From Bacteroidota bacterium (lineage in GTDB: Bacteria; Bacteroidota; Bacteroidia; Flavobacteriales; Crocinitomicaceae), in assembly GCA_029558435.1 (NCBI GenBank), contig JAKQEZ010000100.1:1-12007 (forward strand): 12,007 nucleotides of DNA, written 5' to 3'. Each line of letters begins with the position of its first letter. Positions within the stretch are counted from its first letter, which is position 1. Made by a program: the position numbers and the translations under genes. The notes under the pieces were generated by a model. That model worked only from the letters and a program-made list of their open reading frames with translations. It was not told the origin of the DNA and ran no database searches. Shown here piece after piece: positions 5,788 to 12,007 of this stretch.

Positions 5788-7197
5788 TCATTGTTTTTTA
5801 AAGTCAATTTTCGTAATGCGGTCGTCTCCTATTTTAAATCCTGTAATGTTGTTTTTGTCATCTCTCACAAATTTAATTTGCTCGTAACCATCCATAATGA
5901 ATTTATCCTTGTCAACGGCTTTGAGAAAATAAGGTTTTCTGCCATTAATGCTACACCAAAGAAATTCACCCATTTTGTATATTTTATACTTGGCCTCAAG
6001 CTCTTCAGAGTAAAAGGTTCCTTCAAATTGGCTGAGATCTTTTTCTATAAATGGCGTAGAATTATTAGTTTGATCGTTTGAACTATTGTTAGAATTAACT
6101 ATTGGTATTGGAGTTAATTTTTTCTCCAAAAAAATATTAGCAACTGAATAGGATAATTTCTCTATGTCCATTGTTCCCATGTTTCCAAGTAAAACAACAC
6201 TGAAATTTTGTTCAGGAAAGCGAAGAAGAAAAGAACGGTAGCCAGCTAAAGCACCACCATGACTAACTGTTTTCAAACCTCTGTAGTTTCCATTTTGAAG
6301 TCCTAATGCGTAACCAAACCCAATGGGTTGACCATTATTAAGTGTTCCTTCTGTGTGCATTTTTTCTAGCAGAGATTTTGTTCCCTTGCCAAGTTTATTC
6401 TGGTAGAAGTTTTGGTCCCACTTGTACATATCTTTTATGTTTGAGTAAACACCTCCGGAACCAACAAGATTGTATCTCATGATTTGGTTCTTTATCACTC
6501 CATTTTCTTCTGTATAACTAAATGCTCTGTTTATAATAATTTTCGTGTTATCGTCTTGAAAAAATGTATTGGTCATTCCAAGTGGTTCGAAGATGTTTTT
6601 TCGGGCGAAGTCTTTTAAAGGTTCGCCTGATACTTTTTCGATTATTAAACCTAACATAAAGTAACAGGAGTTACTGTACATAAACTGCTCACCTGGTTTG
6701 AAATTAAGTTCTTTTTGTCGGCATATTAGTTGGTACATTTCCATTTTGTCGATGCCATCTAATTCGTCTTTGCCTGCTAAATACCAAAGTGTAAGATTGT
6801 CTCGTACGCCACTTGTGTGAGTTAAAAAATGTCGAATAGTGATTGGATTGCCGTAATCTGGAAAATCGGGCAAATATTTTTGTATGTTGTCGTCCAAACT
6901 TAATTTCCCTTGCTCTTCGAGAAGCAATACACACATAGCGGTAAATTGCTTTGATACGGAGCCTAAATAAAAAATTGTAGTATCTGTTATTTGAACATCA
7001 TGTTCAAGGTCGGCCATGCCATAACCCTTGGTATAAATAAGTTTGCCATCTTTAATTACTCCAACCGCAGTTCCGGGCATTGTTGTTTTATTCCAATGAA
7101 TAAAAACACTATCAATTTTTGTCTGCTCCGATGAACTAATTTGTCCGTTGACATTTAAGGCGAAAATTGATAAAAAAAGGAAAATATAATTTGTCAT
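5788..7197 (-). CDS. Secreted class C beta-lactamase-like serine hydrolase
   Basis: This 469-residue protein has a signal peptide (MTNYIFLFLSIFALNVNG, cleavage near residue 18-19), so it should act in the periplasm or on the cell surface. Residues 25-360 are the beta-lactamase/penicillin-binding fold of PF00144. The SxxK motif is S80-V81-S82-K83 in LGSVSKQF, the Tyr motif is Y174-S175-N176, and the third motif is H313-G314-G315 in VSHGGALAGYRS. The family's PDYGNPITIRHFLTHTSG segment is at 113-130. A Ser/Asn-rich linker (about 365-382) leads to a C-terminal beta domain of about 85 residues, common in Bacteroidota members. The substrate (D-amino peptide, ester or lactam) cannot be told; resistance to beta-lactams should not be assumed. 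It is a single-gene unit between two 132-bp attC-like sites. Confidence 0.9.
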   Translation of the reverse strand: MTNYIFLFLSIFALNVNGQISSSEQTKIDSVFIHWNKTTMPGTAVGVIKDGKLIYTKGYGMADLEHDVQITDTTIFYLGSVSKQFTAMCVLLLEEQGKLSLDDNIQKYLPDFPDYGNPITIRHFLTHTSGVRDNLTLWYLAGKDELDGIDKMEMYQLICRQKELNFKPGEQFMYSNSCYFMLGLIIEKVSGEPLKDFARKNIFEPLGMTNTFFQDDNTKIIINRAFSYTEENGVIKNQIMRYNLVGSGGVYSNIKDMYKWDQNFYQNKLGKGTKSLLEKMHTEGTLNNGQPIGFGYALGLQNGNYRGLKTVSHGGALAGYRSFLLRFPEQNFSVVLLGNMGTMDIEKLSYSVANIFLEKKLTPIPIVNSNNSSNDQTNNSTPFIEKDLSQFEGTFYSEELEAKYKIYKMGEFLWCSINGRKPYFLKAVDKDKFIMDGYEQIKFVRDDKNNITGFKIGDDRITKIDFKKQ

Positions 7198-7231
7198 TGT
7201 TGATCTTTATTTTGTCCGTCCTACAGCTTAT

Positions 7232-7363
7232 CTATAACGTTTCGGGGGTTTGCGATGGCGGGGTTTATTAGCACTAAACTTCATTCGGAGAACTGAACTT
7301 CCACCTTGCACAATTGTGTCTGCGAAGCACGGAACCCCCGCTATCTCAAACCCCTTGTTACCA
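7232..7363 (-). other. attC-like site after the R-M unit, 132 bp
   Basis: The - strand R''-like TGGTAAC (7363-7357) is the inverse of the R-M unit's first bases (GTTACCA, 10257-10251). The R'-like GTTATAG (7238-7232) starts the hydrolase unit. The inner arms, GGGGTTTGCGATGGCGGGG (7245-7263) against the inverse of CCCCCGCTATCTCAAACCCC (7335-7354), pair over about 18 positions with few mismatches. Its length is identical to the site at 5646-5777 although the sequences differ, as expected if the size is set by a recombination machinery. Plus-strand open frames here are by-products of this structured DNA. Confidence 0.7.
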
Positions 7364-7425
7364 GTAGTGCTTCTTCGTCCGTTGTCGCTGTGTCTGTCCA
7401 TTGTTTACGGTGTCTTGGTGCGTTG

Positions 7426-7499
7426 GCTTGGTGGCTCTTTTGGATTTTTTTAGCGTTGGTTTGTGCGTTGAAAAAAAATACAAATGTGCCACCAAATGC
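7426..7499. repeat. Inverted repeat 3' of the R-M operon
   Basis: The left arm GCTTGGTGGCTCTTTTGGAT (7426-7445) plus a T-run pairs with an A-run plus ATACAAATGTGCCACCAAATGC (7478-7499), with about 20 bp between the arms. It begins 6 bp after the restriction gene's stop codon. It may act as a transcription terminator on either strand, since both arms end in A/T runs. Its arms are related to the inverted repeat at 10117-10180 in the R-M leader (shared GCTCTTTT and AAATGTGC cores) but in inside-out order. The sequence from 7364 to 7425 holds no gene. Confidence 0.6.
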
Positions 7500-7504
7500 G
7501 TAGG

Positions 7505-8440
7505 CTATCGTGGTCCCATAAATCTGTCTCCGTTAAAATGTATCATATGGTCTGGCACTTCCATAAGCCAAACTTCTGTTTCCCAAGCAATGTTGTTTGA
7601 ATGCTTTTTAAACTCTGTCATATCGGGAAACGCTGTAACGTAAACTTTGCCGACTTTACAGTTTTTTAGAAACTCTTCTAATTCTACAATTCGTTTCGGT
7701 GAAACTGGTCCGTGTGATGTAACAGCCTCGATTAGAAACAACCAATTTCTTGTCGTGTCATAAATTACAACGTCTGGTAGTTTGCTATGTTGGTCAATTG
7801 GAATACCTAACTCTTTTAAAGTTTTCTCGTCAACAAACAAGTCCTTTTTTGCTGTGTCGCCTAAATATAAAAGCGTTCCACCGTTTGCAAATCTTGGGGC
7901 GAATTGTTCAACAATAGCTGCTTGAACTTCATTGTGTTTTCCTGCGGAAAGTTTGATTACATCTCCATTTGCAAGTTGAACAGGGATTTGTATTAAATCT
8001 CTTTCCTTGAGATAAACTTCAGATAGTTTTCCAACTGTTGCAATGAAATTGTCAACTTCCTTTTTCCAATTTTTTGTTCCGTATGCCTTTACAACTTCTA
8101 ACACTTCCTTCGTTAAAGCATAGTGAGCTTTGGGGCTATTTACAGGTAAATTAGGTTCGTCAGGATTGTAATCTACAACTCTTGCTTGAACAAATTGATG
8201 CAAAACTTGCCTTCTGAAAGTTTCTCTTGTATTTGGTGCATAGGTTTTATTGTAGTTGTCGTTTACAAAAATCATTATGCCTTTTGTAACTCCTAAACTG
8301 TGGCGAGTTGCGTTTGCCCAACTGTCATTTTCTTTAATGTTGCAAATTGCTAAAAATGTCAACGCTGCCATTTCGTTGTATTGGGCTGGTGGTAAACCCA
8401 ATGTTTTCAATATCTCTTGTGCATCTGTTAGTTTGCTCAT
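7505..8440 (-). CDS. PstI/BsuBI-family type II restriction endonuclease
   Basis: This is a 311-residue protein. The N-terminal helical part (about 20-110) contains YAPNTRETFRRQVLHQF and NSPKAHYALT, the conserved blocks of the BsuBI/PstI family. The C-terminal catalytic part starts at about 185 (GTLLYLGDTAKKDLFVD). It has the PD-(D/E)xK-type core LPDVVIYD (D223), FLIEAV (E238), SHGPVSPKR (K249), then VYVTAFPDMTEF and WETEVWL. Family members recognise CTGCAG and cut before the last G; the same site is likely here but not certain. At least one CTGCAG lies in this window (5487-5492). The ATG follows the methyltransferase stop by one base, so translation is coupled and the enzyme is made after its protecting methylase. 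Confidence 0.92.
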   Translation of the reverse strand: MSKLTDAQEILKTLGLPPAQYNEMAALTFLAICNIKENDSWANATRHSLGVTKGIMIFVNDNYNKTYAPNTRETFRRQVLHQFVQARVVDYNPDEPNLPVNSPKAHYALTKEVLEVVKAYGTKNWKKEVDNFIATVGKLSEVYLKERDLIQIPVQLANGDVIKLSAGKHNEVQAAIVEQFAPRFANGGTLLYLGDTAKKDLFVDEKTLKELGIPIDQHSKLPDVVIYDTTRNWLFLIEAVTSHGPVSPKRIVELEEFLKNCKVGKVYVTAFPDMTEFKKHSNNIAWETEVWLMEVPDHMIHFNGDRFMGPR

Positions 8441-8441
8441 A

Positions 8442-10013
8442 TTAATTTAGAATAGCTTCCAATACAAAATATTCATTAACGATTTGGTTTACGTTATTCA
8501 TTGAATAGTCATTTGAAAGTATGATTTTATTGCCTATTTCTTTAATGTCGTTTATTGGTGGAAATCTCATTTCCCTAAGTTCTGTCGCACTTACATTTAC
8601 ATTTCCATTAAATATTTGGAAATAAATATCAAATAGTTCACTATTGAGCAACGCACAAAGTCCAGCAACTTCGCTTCTTTCTAAGTGTCCTTTTTTTCTA
8701 TAGATGTAGTTTACTTTGTTCTCTACGCCTATAAAATTTGATTTGGCGTAATTGCAAAAATATGGTGCAGCAATAAGTCTGCTTTTATCGTCTTTTGTGC
8801 TAAAGCGTCTTAATAAAATATAGTTTTTATTTGGAATTAGTAGCGATTTTGATGCAGGTTCTATTTTTATAAATTGTCCTTTATTCTTTGATGTAATAGG
8901 CCATTCCAAGGACATTTTGTTTACGTTGTGTAACCAAAAAAGTGGAGCTAAAAATACAGTTCCATTTTCATAATTGTTCTGAATGAATTCCAACGAACGG
9001 AAGGACACAACTGGTCCCGTTGAAATATGTATGTCGTAATTGATTAAATTATTTTCCCAAGAAGTAACTAAATCTAAAACACTTTCCTCTTTGTCATTTG
9101 TCGGAAGATGGAGTATTTTTTCTTTTGAGTTTAGGTCGATTAATTCTGATGATGGGAAATATTTTATTGTTGGTTCGTAGATGTCTTTGATACCAACGCT
9201 TGATGATACAGTAACTTGTTGGTTGGGGTTGATGTCAGATTTAATTGCTTTTACAATTACTGTTTCTTGTAAAACACTATCACGGTTAAAAGTGTCTTTG
9301 CGAGAATTGAACAAATGAATTTTGTCGATTTGAACGGTATTAAAAAACAATTCTCTGAATGCTTTGAAATAATTTCCAGAAGCGAAGCTTCTTGGAGTTA
9401 TAAAAATCAATTCTCCATTTTCATTCAGTAATTTTGAGGCAATGCCCATAAATATTGAGTAAATGTTTGGTTGTCCGCTTACTAATTCTTTTGCGGCAAT
9501 TGTCTTTTCATCATCTTTTGCAAGTTTGAAATAAGGCGGATTAGAAATTATTATATCAAAGTTGTCTTGATTTTGTGAAGTGTTTTGTAATGCTTTTGCA
9601 TTGTCTAAAATAAAGTCGTGTATATGCAAAAGGTATTGAAAACTAACACCATTTAATTGAAGCCACTTTTTTAAATACGAAAGTGTTTTTTGAGAAAACG
9701 ATATTAGTTCGGGGTCGGTTTCGTATGCAACTAAGTCAATAAATTCAATGTTTGGGTTTTGCTCTGTCAAATGCTCAACTAATGCACACGTTAAAACTGC
9801 CGTCCCACAACCTGGGTCTAAAATCCTCAAACTGTTGTCTGTCAGGTCGCAGAATGAAGCCATTAAATGAGCAATAGGAGTTGGCGTAAAGAACTGTCCG
9901 CTGTCCTTTTTGTGCTTTTGAGTAACCTGTTTTGTATAATAAATACCTAACCTGTCAGCGTATTCGCTTGGCAGTTCCTTGTCAAAAGGGTCGATATTTA
10001 TTTTGTCAGTCAT
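8442..10013 (-). CDS. N6-adenine DNA methyltransferase, partner of PstI-like enzyme
   Basis: This 523-residue gamma-class amino-methyltransferase shows motif X/entry KDSGQFFTPTPIAHLM (36-51), the SAM loop LDPGCGTAVLTCAL (65-78), an acidic AYETDPE (96-102), and the catalytic SNPPYF at 157-162 (N158-P-P-Y161). Residues about 270-500 form the target recognition and tail region. With a BsuBI/PstI endonuclease directly downstream, it should methylate the adenine of CTGCAG. The start is the ATG at 10013, 8 bp from a candidate -7 box, which would give a very short or absent 5' leader. The unit has a long non-coding leader between its start core (10257) and this gene. Confidence 0.92.
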   Translation of the reverse strand: MTDKINIDPFDKELPSEYADRLGIYYTKQVTQKHKKDSGQFFTPTPIAHLMASFCDLTDNSLRILDPGCGTAVLTCALVEHLTEQNPNIEFIDLVAYETDPELISFSQKTLSYLKKWLQLNGVSFQYLLHIHDFILDNAKALQNTSQNQDNFDIIISNPPYFKLAKDDEKTIAAKELVSGQPNIYSIFMGIASKLLNENGELIFITPRSFASGNYFKAFRELFFNTVQIDKIHLFNSRKDTFNRDSVLQETVIVKAIKSDINPNQQVTVSSSVGIKDIYEPTIKYFPSSELIDLNSKEKILHLPTNDKEESVLDLVTSWENNLINYDIHISTGPVVSFRSLEFIQNNYENGTVFLAPLFWLHNVNKMSLEWPITSKNKGQFIKIEPASKSLLIPNKNYILLRRFSTKDDKSRLIAAPYFCNYAKSNFIGVENKVNYIYRKKGHLERSEVAGLCALLNSELFDIYFQIFNGNVNVSATELREMRFPPINDIKEIGNKIILSNDYSMNNVNQIVNEYFVLEAILN

Positions 10014-10020
10014 ACGTTGG

Positions 10021-10028
10021 CAAAGTTA
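10021..10028 (-). promoter_or_regulatory. Candidate -7 box (TAACTTTG) for the R-M operon
   Basis: TAACTTTG on the - strand matches the Bacteroidota TAnnTTTG -7 element and ends 8 bp before the methyltransferase ATG. Transcription starting 5-7 bases downstream would give an almost leaderless mRNA. No good -33 element is seen at the usual spacing, so the call rests on one motif. Confidence 0.35.
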
Positions 10029-10116
10029 CATTTTAAAACCTTTTTTGACTATTAAAACCTGTCAAATTACCAACCGTATAGTTGTCGGGTGGTGGGTGGG
10101 CTTTGGGTGCGGTCGG

Positions 10117-10180
10117 GCAAAATTAAATGTGCTGCAAAAGCGTTGGCTCGTGTGTCGGCTTGCAGCTCTTTTAATTTTGC
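10117..10180. repeat. Inverted repeat in the R-M leader
   Basis: GCAAAATTAAATGTGCTGCA (10117-10136) pairs with TGCAGCTCTTTTAATTTTGC (10161-10180), with mismatches at two or three positions and a loop of about 24 bases containing GCGTTGGCT. A second GCGTTGGC follows at 10184-10191. It lies in the roughly 240-bp non-coding leader of the R-M unit (10014-10250), where I find no credible gene. The arms are related to those of the repeat at 7426-7499 just past the R-M operon, so the pair is bracketed by related elements. Confidence 0.6.
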
Positions 10181-10250
10181 GAAGCGTTGGCATTTTGTCG
10201 TCCGTTTTTAGCACTGTCGGTTGATGGTTGCACTGTCGTCATAGCATTAC

Positions 10251-10384
10251 TGGTAACGCTCTACAGCTTGCCGTTCGTGCGGGGTGACGGGACGAAGTCC
10301 TGTCCCCCGACACGAACGCTAAAGCGAAGATACTAAACTGTCCCATGCTACCGAAGCCCGCATGACGGCAAGGTGTTGTTGGCA
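10251..10384 (-). other. attC-like site after the TIR-like unit, 134 bp, with nested hairpin
   Basis: The - strand R''-like TGCCAAC (10384-10378) is the inverse of the TIR-like unit's first bases (GTTGGCA, 11829-11823). The R'-like GTTACCA (10257-10251) starts the R-M unit. The inner arms, ACAGCTTGCCGTTCGTGCGGG (10263-10283) against the inverse of CCCGCATGACGGCAAGGTGTTG (10357-10378), pair closely. Within the left half lies a second, very strong hairpin at 10272-10318: CGTTCGTG with CACGAACG, CGGGG with CCCCG, GACGGGAC with GTCCTGTC, and a GAA loop. The two foldings compete for the same left arm. A 107-codon open frame across this site has no protein-like features. Confidence 0.7.
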
Positions 10385-10408
10385 GTAGTGCTTTGTCGTC
10401 TGCAAAGT

Positions 10409-10492
10409 TGTCCACCGTGAGGAAAGCGCTCAGTTGATGCGAAACTGTCGACCGTGAAATGTTTTTGTCGACCGCGATATTGTCTACGGAGA
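10409..10492. repeat. Four degenerate 12-bp repeats, TGTCnACsGnGA
   Basis: TGTCCACCGTGA (10409), TGTCGACCGTGA (10446), TGTCGACCGCGA (10466) and TGTCTACGGAGA (10481) lie in the 137-bp non-coding stretch between the TIR-like stop and the attC-like site. A fifth copy, TGTCCACGGAGA, is at 11782-11793 in the leader of the same unit, in the same orientation. The intervals are 37, 20 and 15 bp, so this is not a regular tandem array or CRISPR. They could be binding sites or decayed repeat copies. Confidence 0.45.
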
Positions 10493-10528
10493 AGAAAAGC
10501 TGTCTGCCTACACAAATGTGTCTAGGTT

Positions 10529-11419
10529 TTAGTTTTTTCGAATTAATACTTCTTTTCCCCAACCTTCATTTTGATGATTGATTCCAATAAGGTACATTCT
10601 GTCATCTTTAATAACTAGTTCTTTCAATCCGAAATTGTCTCTTGTCTCAAATGTTATCCTGCCAGTATCCAATGCATCTTTGTTAAGATAGACATTTGCT
10701 GTCCAGTCTCCGTGGTCGAATCGTTCTCCCTTTTGAAAGGATTTAAAATCGAATTCGAAAATATTATTGCTCAAAAACTTAATTGAGATTTCCCCTTGTT
10801 TGTCTTGTGGGGAAGGATTTTTATATTTTGATGGGTCATACGCAACCCATTCTGAGTCGTGCAATTTTTTTATTAAATCCCGTAATCTTATTTTATTATT
10901 TATAACCCCAGTTTCAATTATTGTAAGAATGGCTTTCATAATATCATTCTTGAGCTTTTCCTTTACCTCCTTAACTTTTTCCTTTGCAGTAGAAAAATCA
11001 TTTTGTCTTAAAGTGTAAGAAATCATATAGCGAAAACCAAAGTCAAACGGCAACAATTTGTAATTACCGTAATGCTCGTTTATTATACAAATAATGTTAG
11101 ACCAATCTATGTTTTCAGATGCTAATGCCAATTCATAAATCACGTTGGGATTAGGTGTCTTTCGGTACGAAGTTTTAGGATTTATTATGGACAAATCACA
11201 GATAAATATATTTGCTTCTCGTATTTTATTCTCCAATGAAATCGGGATATGAATTGTGCCCGGTTCATCTCTGGTCGCATCATCTAGATAAATTTCCAAA
11301 CTCTTTTCTGTCTTTACTTCCTTTATAGCATTATCGATACATTGTCGTATAAATTGATTGTTTGTCTTGTAATCATTCCAGTCTGATTGCCATGAGTAAA
11401 AAATATTTAGCATTTTCAT
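10529..11419 (-). CDS. TIR-like (nucleotide-binding fold) protein, FYSWQSD family
   Basis: This is a 296-residue protein. The N-terminal domain (about 4-140) starts with NIFYSWQSDW. It continues with FIRQCIDNAIKEV, LDDATRDEPGT (R50-D51), an ANIFICDLS strand (69-77), then TPNPNVIYELALA (88-100), and LLPFDFGFRYMISY (122-135). This pattern belongs to a widespread family with a TIR or nucleoside-deoxyribosyltransferase-like fold, in which the Glu of NVxYELxxA (E96) is the likely catalytic or NAD-contacting residue. Residues 141-296 are a helix followed by a beta-rich domain I do not recognise. TIR-type enzymes in bacteria often cleave NAD+ on phage infection; applying this here is inference. It starts 12 bp after a two-helix membrane protein in the same unit. 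ATGs at 11419 and 11413 are both possible. Confidence 0.65.
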   Translation of the reverse strand: MKMLNIFYSWQSDWNDYKTNNQFIRQCIDNAIKEVKTEKSLEIYLDDATRDEPGTIHIPISLENKIREANIFICDLSIINPKTSYRKTPNPNVIYELALASENIDWSNIICIINEHYGNYKLLPFDFGFRYMISYTLRQNDFSTAKEKVKEVKEKLKNDIMKAILTIIETGVINNKIRLRDLIKKLHDSEWVAYDPSKYKNPSPQDKQGEISIKFLSNNIFEFDFKSFQKGERFDHGDWTANVYLNKDALDTGRITFETRDNFGLKELVIKDDRMYLIGINHQNEGWGKEVLIRKN

Positions 11420-11431
11420 TGTAGCTACATT

Positions 11432-11725
11432 TTATTTTCCGAATCTCCAAGAGAGCATATAGCCAAATACAGTCCCAAACATAACACCAAATGAGCCTTT
11501 GTCGATGTATTCATGGTCAACAAGCCAAATAAGAGAACCAATTAAAAATGCGGCTACAACAAACGTTATTACTGTTTCAATCAGATATGCCCATTTTGTC
11601 TGGTGCCTGAATAGTTTCAGTAGATGACTTACTTCTTTGTGGTTGAGAAGGTATTTTACTTTTTCCCAAAATTCTTTTTCGCCATTGGGTTTGGAAGTAC
11701 TGTCTGGATTTTGTTGCTGTTCCAT
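11432..11725 (-). CDS. Small two-helix membrane protein upstream of TIR-like gene
   Basis: This is a 97-residue protein. A hydrophilic N-terminus (MEQQQNPDSTSKPNGEKEF) and a basic amphipathic stretch (KVKYLLNHKEVSHLLKLFRHQ) lead into a strong membrane helix, YLIETVITFVVAAFLIGSLIW, at about 48-68. A short loop with VDHEYIDKG and a second helix (SFGVMFGTVFGYMLSW) follow. I recognise no family. I chose the ATG at 11725; an upstream GTG at 11788 would add 21 residues (MDSFVSIDKTKNNYYLPKLIT) unlike a signal peptide. The stop is 12 bp from the TIR-like start, so the two form an operon and one mobile unit. A membrane anchor or partner for the TIR-like protein is a reasonable guess. Confidence 0.65.
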   Translation of the reverse strand: MEQQQNPDSTSKPNGEKEFWEKVKYLLNHKEVSHLLKLFRHQTKWAYLIETVITFVVAAFLIGSLIWLVDHEYIDKGSFGVMFGTVFGYMLSWRFGK

Positions 11726-11822
11726 TGTAATAAGTTTTGGTAAGTAGTAATTATTTTTTGTTTTGTCTATACTCACGAAACTGTCCACGGAGATACTGTG
11801 TTGTGTCCGGTTTTTGCATTAC

Positions 11823-11919
11823 TGCCAACATTAATTATCCGAAACTCCCCAGAAATTTACCCCTTCATTATCAATCAAATATATAAATATACCGAAATAC
11901 CCAGGCATTATTCCGAAAC
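11823..11919 (-). other. Boundary spacer upstream of the TIR-like unit, partly recognisable
   Basis: The R'-like core GTTGGCA (- strand 11829-11823) starts the TIR-like unit. Between it and the stop of the edge gene lie about 90 AT-rich bases with three CCGAAA repeats (11839, 11893, 11913). I cannot find the R'' partner or inner arms, partly because the start of the edge gene's unit, which would define them, is outside the window. Confidence 0.4.
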
Positions 11920-12007
11920 TCATTTACCTTTTAATTTTTTAGTAGTATCCATGGCTAGTTTATCAAACGGACTTTGTATTTTCCCAGTCTGTTCCTTACT
12001 TTCAATA
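11920..12007 (-). CDS. 3' end of an unrecognised gene, truncated by the window
   Basis: The last 28 codons are visible and end at TGA 11922-11920. The translation contains EQTGKIQSPFDKLA, then MDTTKKLKGK at the C-terminus. A lysine-rich, hydrophilic tail is all that can be seen, and I cannot name the family. Its segment coding QTGKIQSPF is nearly repeated at 3766-3790, where it is fused to a DUF1398 start, so a relative of this gene once stood there. It lies on the - strand as the next unit of the array. Confidence 0.55.
   Translation of the reverse strand, partial: IESKEQTGKIQSPFDKLAMDTTKKLKGK

Larger units (their letters stand above)
818..12007 (-). mobile_element. Integron-type gene cassette array (distal end), integrase not in window
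   Basis: All intact genes between these positions are on the - strand, in units of one or two genes with no shared pathway. Units start with GTT plus a unit-specific sequence and end with its inverse. The matched ends (- strand start / + strand end) are: PIN unit 1941-1928 / 818-831; HNH 3699-3690 / 2124-2135; VIT1 5652-5637 / 4385-4400; hydrolase 7238-7224 / 5771-5785; R-M 10257-10243 / 7357-7371; TIR-like 11829-11815 / 10378-10392. In integrons the R' core at a cassette's start and R'' at its end pair in the excised circle, which predicts exactly this. The muconolactone-isomerase-like unit has a start core but no matching end. The integron assignment is inference: no integrase or attI is visible, and the RRRY part of the core is loose (GTTAGGC fits; GTTATAG, GTTACCA, GTTGGCA and GTTAGCG do not fully). 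Confidence 0.65.

Noticed and set aside
5788..7197. Antibiotic-resistance class C beta-lactamase cassette
   Set aside because: The motifs show the broad PF00144 fold, but the HGG third motif in place of KTG and the extra C-terminal beta domain suit Bacteroidota peptidase/esterase relatives more than an AmpC enzyme.
7250..7643. Three overlapping + strand open frames of 65-80 codons
   Set aside because: They lie in the structured spacer and run antisense into the restriction gene; no start context or family resemblance.
10409..10492. CRISPR array
   Set aside because: The repeats are only 12 bp, degenerate and irregularly spaced (37, 20, 15 bp), and no cas genes are present.
10239..10562. 107-codon open frame on the - strand
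   Set aside because: It runs through the attC-like site and nested hairpin and overlaps the 3' end of the TIR-like gene; its composition is low-complexity Arg/Ser/Thr with no recognisable domain.
11726..11788. GTG start for the small membrane protein
   Set aside because: The extension overlaps one of the 12-bp repeats and adds no recognisable feature; the ATG at 11725 is preferred, though not proven.

Overview
The window looks like a Bacteroidota chromosome segment. The left end carries the C-terminus of a protein with a type IX secretion (Por) sorting domain, a secretion route known only from this phylum. The DNA is AT-rich, and two candidate promoters carry a TAnnTTTG -7 box. Genus cannot be told from the sequence.

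Layout: bases 1-704 are chromosomal backbone read on the + strand: a 5'-truncated T9SS cargo gene, then a dead 5' fragment of purD with two in-frame stops. From about 706 to the right edge everything changes. Every gene lies on the - strand, in small one- or two-gene units with unrelated functions, separated by long structured spacers. Reading along the - strand (right to left) the units are: the 3' end of an unrecognised gene; a two-helix membrane protein plus TIR-like protein; a PstI/BsuBI-type restriction-modification pair; a class C beta-lactamase-like serine hydrolase; a VIT1/CCC1 transporter plus DUF2231-like membrane protein; a muconolactone-isomerase-like small protein with a DUF1398 remnant; an HNH endonuclease-domain protein; and a PIN-domain protein with membrane helices.

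The main result is the architecture of the spacers. Six of the seven complete units begin with GTT plus a unit-specific sequence and end with the inverse of that same sequence (9-15 bases, nearly perfect). The ends of different units differ. Inside the spacers, a second pair of arms is self-complementary. This is the logic of integron gene cassettes: the first bases of a cassette (R') pair with the R'' at its own 3' end, while the L''/L' arms sit inside the spacer. I therefore read bases 818-12007 as the distal end of an integron-type cassette array. Its attC-like sites are long (132, 132, 134, 196 and 199 bp) and their complementarity extends past the core. No integrase or attI is in the window; in this reading they would lie off the right edge.

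Functionally the array is a store of independent accessory units. Several are typical of defence islands (restriction-modification, HNH, PIN, TIR-like) and others are metabolic or transport genes. The left-most site is cut in half where it meets the purD fragment, which marks the array's worn distal boundary. The DUF1398 fragment and the one unit lacking its 3' end suggest ongoing decay by deletion.
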